Assembly (NCBI GenBank): GCA_031549185.1
Contig: JAVBQG010000004.1
Location: 1-46,657 of the forward strand
Direction: 5' to 3'
DNA from: JAVBQG01 sp031549185
GTDB lineage: Bacteria; Synergistota; Synergistia; Synergistales; Synergistaceae
Length of the DNA stretch: 46,657 nucleotides
Shown: piece by piece, positions 16,115 through 24,029 of the stretch
How positions within the stretch are numbered: position 1 is the stretch's first letter
Layout: each line of letters opens with the position of its first letter
Made by a program: the position numbers and the translations under genes
Notes under the pieces: generated by a model
The model's database searches: none
What the model saw: only the letters and a program-made list of their open reading frames with translations
Told to the model about the DNA's origin: nothing

Positions 16115-18394
16115 CTAACCCATGCCTCTCAAACGATCCAGGATCTCCTCGGCTTCCTCCTCGTCGACCAGGATCTCCCTCGGTCGCGCTCCATCCGCCG
16201 GGCCGACGATGCCCGCCGCCTCCATCATGTCGACCAGACGCCCGGCGCGGGTGAAGCCGACGCGCAGCCTTCGCTGCAAGCCGCTGGCGGAGGCCATGCC
16301 GCTCGTGACGACGGCGCGGACCGCCTCTTCGAGCAACGCATCGTCGAAATTTCCCCCGTTTTCAAACCCTGCCGGGACGTCGCTCTGGTCGTCGATGTCC
16401 GTGTAGATCGGCTCGCCGAACAGATTGACCAGGTAATCCAGCCAGCGGCTGACCGCGTGTTCGTCGATCCACGCCGCCTGCACCCGGATCGGTTTCGGGT
16501 GCTGCGTCGACAGAAAGAGCATATCCCCCTTGCCGAGCAATTTCTCGGCCCCGCCCGTGTCGATGATCGTGCGCGAGTCCATCATGCTGGGAAGCGTGAA
16601 AGCCACGCGGGCCGGCACGTTCGCCTTGATGAGGCCCGTGATGACGTTCACCGACGGCCGCTGCGTCGCCAGCATCAGGTGAATGCCGGTCGCGCGCGCC
16701 ATCTGCGCGAGGCGGCAGATATACTCCTCGACCTCCTTCGCCGCGGTCATCATCAGGTCCGCCAGCTCGTCGACGACGATCACGATGTGCGGCAGCCGAT
16801 CCTTGGGCAGCACGATCTCGTTGTACGACGCGAGATTGCGGACGCGCGCCTCGGCGAAGCAGCTGTACCTGCGCTCCATCTCGCGGATCGCCCATCCGAG
16901 CACGTGCACCGCTTTTTTCGGATCGGTCACGGGGGGGGTCAGGATGTGCGGAAGTTTCTCGTAGGCCGCCATTTCGACCCTCTTGGGGTCGACCAGCACC
17001 ATCTTGAGCTCGTCCGGGCGGCGCATCGAACAGAGGCCGATGATGCAACTGTTGACGAAGACGCTCTTCCCCGACCCTGTCGTGCCCGCCACGAGAAGAT
17101 GCGGCAGCTCCTCCAGCCCGATGATGAGCGGATCTCCGTTGATCGTGACGCCCATCGGCAGCGGGAGGGATTTGGTCGTCTCCTGGTACTCGTCCTCCTC
17201 GATGATCGCGCGGAGGGTGATCCCCCTGCGCTTCGGGTTGGGAATCTCGATGCCGACGTACGGTTTGCCGGGAATCGGGGCCTCGACGCGGAGGCTCGAT
17301 ACGGCGAGCGCCAGCGCCAGATCGTTCGCGAGCCCGACGATGCGGCTCACCTTCACGCCCGGCGAGGGCTGGATGCGAAACTGTACGACCGTCGGCCCGA
17401 CGAGAATTTCGGCGAGCTCCGCCTCGATGCCGAACTGCTCCAGCGAATCGATGATACGCTCGCCCCATGGACGCGCGGTCTCCTCCGAGATCTCACCCTC
17501 ATCGTCCCGCTCTTTTCCGAACAGCTCGATGGGTGGCGGAAACTGCCCCGGTTTGAGGCGAAGTTCCTCGCCGTCGTCCTCCATCTCGTCCACGCCCTCT
17601 ACATCGACCGGCGAGGGCAGGGCGCCGGCATCCCCGAAAGACTCCTCTCCGTCGAAATCGTCCTCGTAGAACTCCTCCTCGTCCTGCTCATATGCCTCTT
17701 CTCCTTCGAACTCGGCGCTCGAAAGCTCCTTTTTCTTCTTCGGTTTGTCGTGTTTGCCACGATTTCCAAAGCGTTCCGCAAGCGACGAGAGCGCGGCTTT
17801 GAAGGGCTCGGCGAAACCGAAGCAGACCAGGGTGAGCGCGAGCGCAGCCAGGCCGAGCATCGTCGTGCCCAACGGGCCGAGGTTCGTAAACGACCAGCCG
17901 GCCAGCTCTTTTCCGATGCGACCTGGCGTCAGGACGACGGGAATCGTATGATACCCGGTTCTGGAGAGATTCAAAAGACCGAGCAGAAGGGCGGCGCTGA
18001 AATAGAGGGTCGCCGTGCCCGCGAGCTGCGAGAGCGGTTTGGGTATCTTTCTGCGCAGAATAATCGATATACACACGTAAAGGACCAGAAAAAGGACGAT
18101 CAGAACTCCGGCGCCGTATTCGCCGAGCAGGCTCTTTCGCAACGAGGCTCCGATCAGCCCCATCCAGCCCGTGAAAATGCTCGCGATCAGGCAAATGTCG
18201 AGCAGCAGGGCGCCGACAGCGACGACCGTCCCGTAGAATCTGGCCTTCTCGCCCAGCCGCTCCAGGTCGAAATCCGGGAGGCTCGGCAATGAGGGGAGAG
18301 AAAAACCGCTCTTCGCCCCTTTTTTGCCGGACGCAACCGGGCTGCCCTTGCTCCGAGCCGGCTTGCTCTTGCGATTGACCTGTTTAGCAACCAT
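16115..18394 (-). CDS. ftsK: DNA translocase FtsK/SpoIIIE
   Basis: This septum-associated dsDNA translocase clears and positions chromosomes at division. The 759-residue product has a basic N-terminus, about four hydrophobic membrane segments (residues ~55-210), an acidic linker, then the RecA-like motor. Walker A GTTGSGKS lies near residue 437 and Walker B IVVDELADLM near 540. It ends in a winged-helix gamma domain (LLEEAVRAVVTSGMASASGLQRRL onwards) that reads KOPS-like sites. Length and order match the SpoIIIE/YtpT-type single protein. It overlaps tldD by 11 nt. Confidence 0.95.
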   Translation of the reverse strand: MVAKQVNRKSKPARSKGSPVASGKKGAKSGFSLPSLPSLPDFDLERLGEKARFYGTVVAVGALLLDICLIASIFTGWMGLIGASLRKSLLGEYGAGVLIVLFLVLYVCISIILRRKIPKPLSQLAGTATLYFSAALLLGLLNLSRTGYHTIPVVLTPGRIGKELAGWSFTNLGPLGTTMLGLAALALTLVCFGFAEPFKAALSSLAERFGNRGKHDKPKKKKELSSAEFEGEEAYEQDEEEFYEDDFDGEESFGDAGALPSPVDVEGVDEMEDDGEELRLKPGQFPPPIELFGKERDDEGEISEETARPWGERIIDSLEQFGIEAELAEILVGPTVVQFRIQPSPGVKVSRIVGLANDLALALAVSSLRVEAPIPGKPYVGIEIPNPKRRGITLRAIIEEDEYQETTKSLPLPMGVTINGDPLIIGLEELPHLLVAGTTGSGKSVFVNSCIIGLCSMRRPDELKMVLVDPKRVEMAAYEKLPHILTPPVTDPKKAVHVLGWAIREMERRYSCFAEARVRNLASYNEIVLPKDRLPHIVIVVDELADLMMTAAKEVEEYICRLAQMARATGIHLMLATQRPSVNVITGLIKANVPARVAFTLPSMMDSRTIIDTGGAEKLLGKGDMLFLSTQHPKPIRVQAAWIDEHAVSRWLDYLVNLFGEPIYTDIDDQSDVPAGFENGGNFDDALLEEAVRAVVTSGMASASGLQRRLRVGFTRAGRLVDMMEAAGIVGPADGARPREILVDEEEAEEILDRLRGMG

Positions 18395-19781
18395 CGTTCG
18401 TATCGCAGCCCCCCACCGTGAGATCTTCGATCAACAACGTCGGCTGTCCGTCCGTGACGGGGACTCCCTGTCCCGATTTGCCACACGTGCCCTGATCCAG
18501 GTGCAGTTCGCGCCCCACTGCCACGATCTTGCGGAGGGCCTCTGGCCCGTTGCCGGTCAGCGTGGCCCCCTTCACGGCAGGTCCGATCCTGCCGTTTTCG
18601 ACGAGATATCCCTCAGAGACGTAGAACACGAAGTCGCCCGACGTTGGGTTGACCTCTCCGCCGCCCATCTTCTTGACGAGCAGGCCGCGCTTCACGCGGC
18701 CCAGCATCTCCCCCCGCTCCGTCTCGCCCGGGGCGATGAACGTGTTGCTCATGCGGGGGATGGGTTGATGTTGATAAGATTCCCTGCGTCCATTGCCCGT
18801 AAGGGGCAGGTCCCCAACGCGCGCGGAGAGTATATCCGTCAGGTAATTCTTCAGCACGCCGTTCTCCACAAGCACCGTCCTTTGAGCCGGCGTTCCTTCG
18901 TCGTCGTATCGGTACGAGCCGTAACGTCCGGGCAACGTCGCGTCGTCGACGATCGTGACGAGCGGGTTCGCCACGAGTTCTCCGAGGCGGTCCCTGTAAA
19001 CCGAGAAGTCCTTCTGGATGATATCCGCCTCGAGGCCGTGCCCGCAGGCCTCGTGAATCATCGTCCCGCCCGCGCTGCCGTCCATCAGCACCATCATGTT
19101 GCCGGCCGGGCAGGGCTTCGCGTCGAGCATCAGCAAGGCTCTTCGCAGGGCACTGCGGGCTACCTTCTCCGCGACATCCGTACTGGAGCCGCACCAAAAA
19201 TCATCCGCGGTCGCAAGGAGCGAGCGAGCTTCGTATCCGGTCTGCAAATCCCCGTCACGACCGACGACGACTTGAACTGCAAACGAGGTATACACCCTGT
19301 CGTCCCGCACGACAGTTCCATCTCCCTTTACGATCAGAACGGCCTTCAACGACGTCCTGAAACGAAACGTCGCCTGCTGCAGGAGCGAGCACTCGCTCCG
19401 CAGGGAGCGGTCCAGATCGTGAAAAAACGCGGCGTCGAGCGAGGATCCCCTCGCGATCGGGCCTGAGGGTTCGAGAAGCGACGCCTCCCCTCCCCCATCC
19501 GGAGGCGAAGCGTCGATCCCCGAGAGGGAGGCCGCCTCTTCCAGCGCTCCGATCACCGAGGAAATCCGCGTACCGATGTTGTAGGCATAAATCGTGTTCT
19601 CCCCGCGGAGCAGGCGAACGCCCGTTCCGTCCCCCGTCGACGACGAAACCGTGTCCATCTTGCCGTCCTCGAAAAGAACCGTGTGACTCGTGCCAGACTG
19701 CATATAAAGATCCGCGTAGTCCGCTTTCTTCGCGGAGATCTCGGCGACGTACGCGCCTATCTTCGTCAATATCGAATCCAT
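18384..19781 (-). CDS. tldD: TldD family metalloprotease
   Basis: TldD proteins are zinc proteases that work with TldE/PmbA, for example in maturing modified peptides and degrading unfolded small proteins. The HExxxH zinc motif is seen as MIHEACGHGLEAD near residue 242. The C-terminal half carries the typical NTFIAPGE and GGEVNPTSGDFVFYVSEGYLV segments. The product is 465 residues from ATG at 19781 (MDSILTKIGAYV), with GGGGGAT upstream. A longer open frame upstream reads through the DUF4911 gene and is not used. No TldE partner is in the window. Confidence 0.93.
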   Translation of the reverse strand: MDSILTKIGAYVAEISAKKADYADLYMQSGTSHTVLFEDGKMDTVSSSTGDGTGVRLLRGENTIYAYNIGTRISSVIGALEEAASLSGIDASPPDGGGEASLLEPSGPIARGSSLDAAFFHDLDRSLRSECSLLQQATFRFRTSLKAVLIVKGDGTVVRDDRVYTSFAVQVVVGRDGDLQTGYEARSLLATADDFWCGSSTDVAEKVARSALRRALLMLDAKPCPAGNMMVLMDGSAGGTMIHEACGHGLEADIIQKDFSVYRDRLGELVANPLVTIVDDATLPGRYGSYRYDDEGTPAQRTVLVENGVLKNYLTDILSARVGDLPLTGNGRRESYQHQPIPRMSNTFIAPGETERGEMLGRVKRGLLVKKMGGGEVNPTSGDFVFYVSEGYLVENGRIGPAVKGATLTGNGPEALRKIVAVGRELHLDQGTCGKSGQGVPVTDGQPTLLIEDLTVGGCDTNDGC

Positions 19782-19783
19782 CT

Positions 19784-20011
19784 CTATGATATCCCCCGTC
19801 GCTCTATGGCTATGCCCTCTTCTTCGAAGGCGCCGAGAAGCTCCTCGATTTGCGCAGCCGCTTCCGAAGGGCACAGTATCGAGACAAGCCCCGCGGGCGC
19901 GTCGTCCGTGCGCAGAAAACCGAGGCCCTCGTACGCGTCTATCGTCCAACTGATGTAGAAGATCTCTTCCTTCGGCACCGCGAGGGAGTAACAACGCCCT
20001 TCCGGCATCAT
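19784..20011 (-). CDS. DUF4911 domain protein
   Basis: This small 75-residue protein has the pattern of DUF4911: a beta-strand start (CYSLAVPKEEIFYISWTIDAYEGLGFLRT) and an acidic helix (AAAQIEELLGAFEEEGI). The function is unknown; the family is found next to cell-wall or tRNA genes in anaerobes. GGAGG lies 6 nt before the ATG at 20011, which overlaps the mltG end. The stop is 2 nt before tldD. The tight packing supports a real, co-translated gene. Confidence 0.75.
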   Translation of the reverse strand: MMPEGRCYSLAVPKEEIFYISWTIDAYEGLGFLRTDDAPAGLVSILCPSEAAAQIEELLGAFEEEGIAIERRGIS

Positions 20012-21027
20012 CGTTTTCCTCCGCCAATTTTACGCTGGGCCGCCAGGTGTTCTTCGTAAGTCTTCGAAAAAACGTGATGCCCGTCTTTGTCCGCCACGAA
20101 GAAGAGTTTGTCCGTCTTCTGCGGGTTGAGGACGGCCTTCCAGGAACCGGCCGACGGGATGCCGATATGCCCCGGCGGTAACCCGTTATGGCTGTATGTA
20201 TTGTACGGGGACTCGATTTTCAAATCCTCGTAGCTCAACGCTGCCCGCTTGATACCCCGCAGTTTCCAGGCGTATACGATCGTGGCGCAGGACTGCAGGG
20301 GCATGTCCTTTTTCAGCCTGTTCTCGAACACCCCGGCCATCAGGGGGCGCTCCGAATCGAAAAGCGCTTCCTTCTGAATGATCGACGCAAGCACCCCGTC
20401 GTCGCGCAGGTCCGACGCCGTCGTTCCCTCCGGAATTTCAGCGCCGTGCAGCTGCCACCATTTTCCGGAGGCGCTCTTTACCAGGCGATCCGCACAACCG
20501 TGCCCCGGCGCAATCTCGTACGTCTCCGGCGCCATAAACACGAGCCTGTCCGAGACATCGCCGGACAGAAGCATACGAAGCGGCTCCGGGAAATTCGCCT
20601 CGTTCGCGAGAGCTTTTTGGAGCAGCTCTCCCCCATCTTCTTCCTTCAATTCCGACGCGACATCGCCCGAGAGGGCGCCGGGCAAAATCGTCACTTTCAG
20701 CACCAGCGGCTCGGCGTCCTTCAATTCATGCGCCACCCGCCATGCGCTTCCGGGATGAAGCGCGTAGCGCCCCGGTTTGAGTTTGCGGTCGAAATCGAGT
20801 CGCGCCATCCACCACAAAAAAGTCTTCGGGCGCTTCACAAGCCCCGCACGGACGAATTCGTCCGCGATCTCCGCCGCACTCTGCCCCGGCTCGATCAACA
20901 CCTCGACCGTCTCGGACGAAGAAAGGCCGTGCGGCTTCGTCGCCGGCAGAGCGAAGAAAAGCCACACGGCGAGCAGGCAGGTCACTGCGTAAACGGCTTT
21001 CAAGCCGACGTTTTTCATTTTTTTCAA
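20008..21027 (-). CDS. mltG: Endolytic transglycosylase MltG
   Basis: MltG is a membrane-anchored lytic transglycosylase that cuts nascent glycan strands and sets peptidoglycan chain length. The 339-residue product has one N-terminal membrane segment (about residues 10-28), a LysM-like region (VEVLIEPGQSAAEIADEFVRAGLV) and the YceG catalytic domain. The catalytic-type Glu lies in LASIIQKEA near residue 219, and SPYNTYSHNGLPPGHIGIPS follows. A poly-A-rich SD region precedes the ATG at 21027. It overlaps the DUF4911 gene by 4 nt. Confidence 0.94.
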   Translation of the reverse strand: MKKMKNVGLKAVYAVTCLLAVWLFFALPATKPHGLSSSETVEVLIEPGQSAAEIADEFVRAGLVKRPKTFLWWMARLDFDRKLKPGRYALHPGSAWRVAHELKDAEPLVLKVTILPGALSGDVASELKEEDGGELLQKALANEANFPEPLRMLLSGDVSDRLVFMAPETYEIAPGHGCADRLVKSASGKWWQLHGAEIPEGTTASDLRDDGVLASIIQKEALFDSERPLMAGVFENRLKKDMPLQSCATIVYAWKLRGIKRAALSYEDLKIESPYNTYSHNGLPPGHIGIPSAGSWKAVLNPQKTDKLFFVADKDGHHVFSKTYEEHLAAQRKIGGGKR

Positions 21028-21067
21028 ACGATATGCCCTCGCATGTTCCGAAAATAAATCTCCAGAA

Positions 21068-21076
21068 ATTATAACA
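21068..21076 (-). promoter_or_regulatory. Possible internal extended -10 promoter before mltG
   Basis: On the minus strand TGTTATAAT (TG extension plus perfect TATAAT, 21073-21068) sits in the 52-nt gap between the M24 peptidase and mltG. No good -35 is visible. It could give separate expression of mltG-DUF4911-tldD-ftsK-thiN. Confidence 0.45.
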
Positions 21077-21079
21077 CGC

Positions 21080-22195
21080 CTATACGACGAATAAATCCCT
21101 GCTCAGACCCTCAGTCAGGCTGAGAACTCCGGAGTCCGTCACGAGATAATCGTCCTCGATCCGAATACCGCCCCATCCGTGTCTATAAAACCCGGGTTCG
21201 ATGGTGACGACGTCTCCCTCCGCCAGTTTCTGCCCGGAGGAAGCGTTGATCGCCGGAGGTTCGTGGATGGACAGCCCGATTCCGTGTCCAGTGCCGTGTG
21301 AAAAAAACGCCTCCAGCCCCGCGCTCCGCAGCACATGCCTCGCCCCTGCGTCGACCTTCTGGGCGGAGACCCCCGGTTTGATTCGAGAGGCGGCCTCCGT
21401 CGCAGCCCACGCGACGATCGAATAGACGTCCTTCACGCTGTCATTCGGGCTGCCGATGGAGATCATCCGCGTGATATCGCACAAGTAACCCGCGTATCGC
21501 GCGCCAAAGTCGATCATGACGAGATCCCCCTCCCGCAGCAATCTGGTCGTGGGATACGCATGCGGAGAAACCGTACGCTCCCCCGACGAAACCATGACGC
21601 CCGTCGGGCCGATCATGTCTCCTCCGTGCAAGCGCAGCAGGAACTCCAGCTGCGTGGCGATATCCCGCTCGCTCCGCCCGGCGCGGATATCGGGAAGAAG
21701 CTCGAGGAACGCAATTGAGGCAATCTCCGAAGCTTCTTTGATGAGTTCGATCTCGGGCGGCGTTTTCTTTCTTCTCATCGCCGACAAGACGCCGGAAAGA
21801 TCGACCAGCTTGGCGAGCTCGCCGATCCCTTCGTCGATATAGCGATACAGAAAGTGAGAGAGACCCCTGGCCTCGCAGCCGACGACAAAAGGGCTCAGGT
21901 CGCGGAGAAAGGCGATGGCAGCCTCCAGAGGGCTCCTGCTCTGCACATCCGAACAACAAATGACGCTGCAACAAGCCTGGGAACGCGCTTCTTCGACGTA
22001 GCGGGGATCGACGAAGAGCACCTCCTCGCGCTGGCTGATCAAAAGAACGCCCGCACTGCCCCAAAAACCCGTGAGATAGTAGATGTTCTCCCAATCCCTC
22101 CCGTCCTGGCAGACAATCAGCATGACATCCGCGCCGACGCCCGCGAGGTGGGATTGCAGCCGCCTGAGCCGTCCTTCGTATATCTCCCGGTTCAT
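21080..22195 (-). CDS. M24 family Xaa-Pro aminopeptidase
   Basis: This is a cytoplasmic metallopeptidase that removes an N-terminal residue before proline. The 371-residue product has a creatinase-type N-domain (about 1-130) and a pita-bread catalytic domain. The metal ligands are seen in order: two Asp in IDFGARYAGYLCDITRM (~228, ~238), His in GTGHGIGLSIHE (~303), Glu in TIEPGFY (~333) and Glu in GIRIEDDYLV (~344). ATG at 22195 (MNREIYEGRLRRL) lies 5 nt after the HypE-like gene. PepP versus PepQ specificity cannot be told from sequence. Confidence 0.92.
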   Translation of the reverse strand: MNREIYEGRLRRLQSHLAGVGADVMLIVCQDGRDWENIYYLTGFWGSAGVLLISQREEVLFVDPRYVEEARSQACCSVICCSDVQSRSPLEAAIAFLRDLSPFVVGCEARGLSHFLYRYIDEGIGELAKLVDLSGVLSAMRRKKTPPEIELIKEASEIASIAFLELLPDIRAGRSERDIATQLEFLLRLHGGDMIGPTGVMVSSGERTVSPHAYPTTRLLREGDLVMIDFGARYAGYLCDITRMISIGSPNDSVKDVYSIVAWAATEAASRIKPGVSAQKVDAGARHVLRSAGLEAFFSHGTGHGIGLSIHEPPAINASSGQKLAEGDVVTIEPGFYRHGWGGIRIEDDYLVTDSGVLSLTEGLSRDLFVV

Positions 22196-22200
22196 ATCGG

Positions 22201-23220
22201 TTATCTCTCCGATTTTCCTCGTCTGAGTAAACCCCACAACTCCTCCGCGGGTTCCGCAAGGTTTTCGCCCAGCGTTCCTCCATCGCCCTCTCCGCCTGGC
22301 TTTTTCATACAACCGACGCGGGTGATCGGAATTCCCGCGCTTGCAAAAGCTCCAGTCACTAGATTGGCGCAGCCCTCCGGCACCACCGCCATCATGCTGC
22401 CGGAAGCGACGAGCCGTAGCGGGTCGAAACCGAGCGCCTCTGCGGCGCGTCTGGTGTAGGGATGTACAGGCACCGAATCCCTCGAGACGGCGGCGCCCAG
22501 GTTTGCAAGGCGGCAGATCTCGCCCAGCCCGCCGAAAAAACCGCCCTCCGTTGGATCGTGCATGAACGACGCATAATGCCGCAAAATCCGGGACTCCGAA
22601 AGGACGGAGGTCTCGTTCATCCATCCGTTCACTTCGGCCAGCTCGCCCTCCGAAAGGATTCCCAACAGAAGATCCGGCCGATCGGCCGCCAGAATCGCCA
22701 TCCCCTCGATGCCGATGTGCTTCGAGACGAAGACGACATCGCCCTCCCGTATGTCGGACGCTTTGAACAGCCTGTCGGCGGTGCCGACCAGGGCCGCGTT
22801 CAGAACGGGGTGCGTGTAGAGATCGTTGAACTCCGTATGGCCGCCGACAACGGCAATGCCGCTCTCCCTGCACTCCTCGTGTATCTCCCGCATAATCCGC
22901 GAAATGCCTTCTTCGCCCATGACGGGCGGCAGGATGAGCGTGACCACCATGTACGCGGGCTCCCCGCCCTTGGAGGCGATGTCGTTGACGTTGACGCGAA
23001 CCAGCAGACGTCCTGCGCCAACCGTGGCTCCGACGATGGGGTCGGACGCGAAGACCATCAACTTGCCCCGCGGCCACTCGATCACGGCCGCGTCCTCGCC
23101 GACCGCGGGACCAATCAACACCTCATCCCGCTCCACGCCCATGCTGCCGAAGACGGCGCGGACCAGCGCCTCCGGCGCCAGTTTTCCGGATTGCGCCCGC
23201 TCTGCGCCCTGATCACTCAT
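22201..23220 (-). CDS. AIR synthase/HypE-like (PurM superfamily) protein
   Basis: This 339-residue PurM/HypE/SelD-superfamily protein has an ATP-binding fold. The segments GPAVGEDAAVIEW, NVNDIASKGGEPAYMVVTLILPP, GGHTEFNDLY and HDPTEGGFFGGLGEIC follow the order of the family. True HypE ends in a PRxC thiocarboxamide tail; this one ends LLRRGKSER, so it is not a hydrogenase maturation HypE. No hyp genes are near. The start is ATG at 23220, overlapping trmI by 8 nt. The superfamily assignment is sure; the substrate is unknown. Confidence 0.85.
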   Translation of the reverse strand: MSDQGAERAQSGKLAPEALVRAVFGSMGVERDEVLIGPAVGEDAAVIEWPRGKLMVFASDPIVGATVGAGRLLVRVNVNDIASKGGEPAYMVVTLILPPVMGEEGISRIMREIHEECRESGIAVVGGHTEFNDLYTHPVLNAALVGTADRLFKASDIREGDVVFVSKHIGIEGMAILAADRPDLLLGILSEGELAEVNGWMNETSVLSESRILRHYASFMHDPTEGGFFGGLGEICRLANLGAAVSRDSVPVHPYTRRAAEALGFDPLRLVASGSMMAVVPEGCANLVTGAFASAGIPITRVGCMKKPGGEGDGGTLGENLAEPAEELWGLLRRGKSER

Positions 23221-24028
23221 GTCCGTCGTCGCTCTCCTCGACTGCAGCCTCCGGTTCCGACAACGGCGACGCCTTGGCCGCAAAGATCAAATAGCCGGTG
23301 TGAGCCGTCATCATATCCTCCGGCCTTATTCTTCTGGGGTCCGTCTTGAGATAGCGGGCAAGCAGCTCGACCACCTGAATGTCGACGAAGTGATGCGCGC
23401 CCAGTGCGACGAGCGTCTTCTCCACCTGGTTGAAGGTCGGCACGAGAATGCCGAGGTGACACCCCCCGGCCAGCGCTTCGCGCGCAATTCCGATGAACTC
23501 CCATGGGTTCTGCACATCCAGAAAGACAGCATCCGCATCGCGCTCGTCAAAGCCCTCCACGAGATCGCGAACCTTGAACTCGATCCGGTGCCTCACGCCC
23601 CAGCGCTCGGTGTTGCTCTCAGCGAGCTTCGAGAACTCCTCTCGGCGATCGTAGCTGACCACGCGCCCCGTGTCGCCCACGAAATGCGCGAAGACCGTGG
23701 CCATGCTTCCGGAGCCGGTGCCGCACTCCACGACGGTCGCCCCCGGGCCGAAGTTGAGGTGCTGGATGATGAACGCGCTGTCCTTGGGGAAAATCACCTG
23801 CGTCTGCCGCTTGATCCTGCGCGTGAACTCCCCGAGCGAGGGCTTGAGCACGAAAAAGGGCTCACCCTTGTTCGTACGCACAATATCGCCGTATTCGAGC
23901 CCCACGATATCGCCGTGCTTGATTTGCCCCAGGTGGCTGCCCTGCGAGGCGCCTGGATTCAGGCGAAGCAGGTAGCAATCGCCCTTCACGGGCGACCAGA
24001 TGAAGACGAGGTCTCCGGCTGCGAGCAT
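23213..24028 (-). CDS. trmI: tRNA (adenine-N1)-methyltransferase TrmI
   Basis: This enzyme methylates A58 in the T-loop of tRNAs. The 271-residue product has a small beta-barrel N-domain, then the Rossmann domain with SAM motif VVECGTGSGSM near residue 104, a catalytic DAVFLDVQNPW segment and ARYLKTDPRRIRPEDMM near the C-terminus, typical of bacterial and archaeal TrmI. The acidic tail (EAAVEESDDGHE) overlaps the next gene by 8 nt. It starts 1 nt after the transketolase stop. Confidence 0.92.
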   Translation of the reverse strand: MLAAGDLVFIWSPVKGDCYLLRLNPGASQGSHLGQIKHGDIVGLEYGDIVRTNKGEPFFVLKPSLGEFTRRIKRQTQVIFPKDSAFIIQHLNFGPGATVVECGTGSGSMATVFAHFVGDTGRVVSYDRREEFSKLAESNTERWGVRHRIEFKVRDLVEGFDERDADAVFLDVQNPWEFIGIAREALAGGCHLGILVPTFNQVEKTLVALGAHHFVDIQVVELLARYLKTDPRRIRPEDMMTAHTGYLIFAAKASPLSEPEAAVEESDDGHE

Positions 24029-24029
24029 C

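Noticed and set aside
15686..18292. 868-codon plus-strand frame opposite thiN and ftsK
   Set aside because: Arg/Asp/His-rich antisense translation. FtsK motifs on the minus strand are unmistakable.
21080..23077. Single 665-residue protein covering the M24 peptidase and upstream DNA
   Set aside because: The N-terminal 294 codons are an out-of-phase reading of the HypE-like gene. The true start is ATG at 22195.
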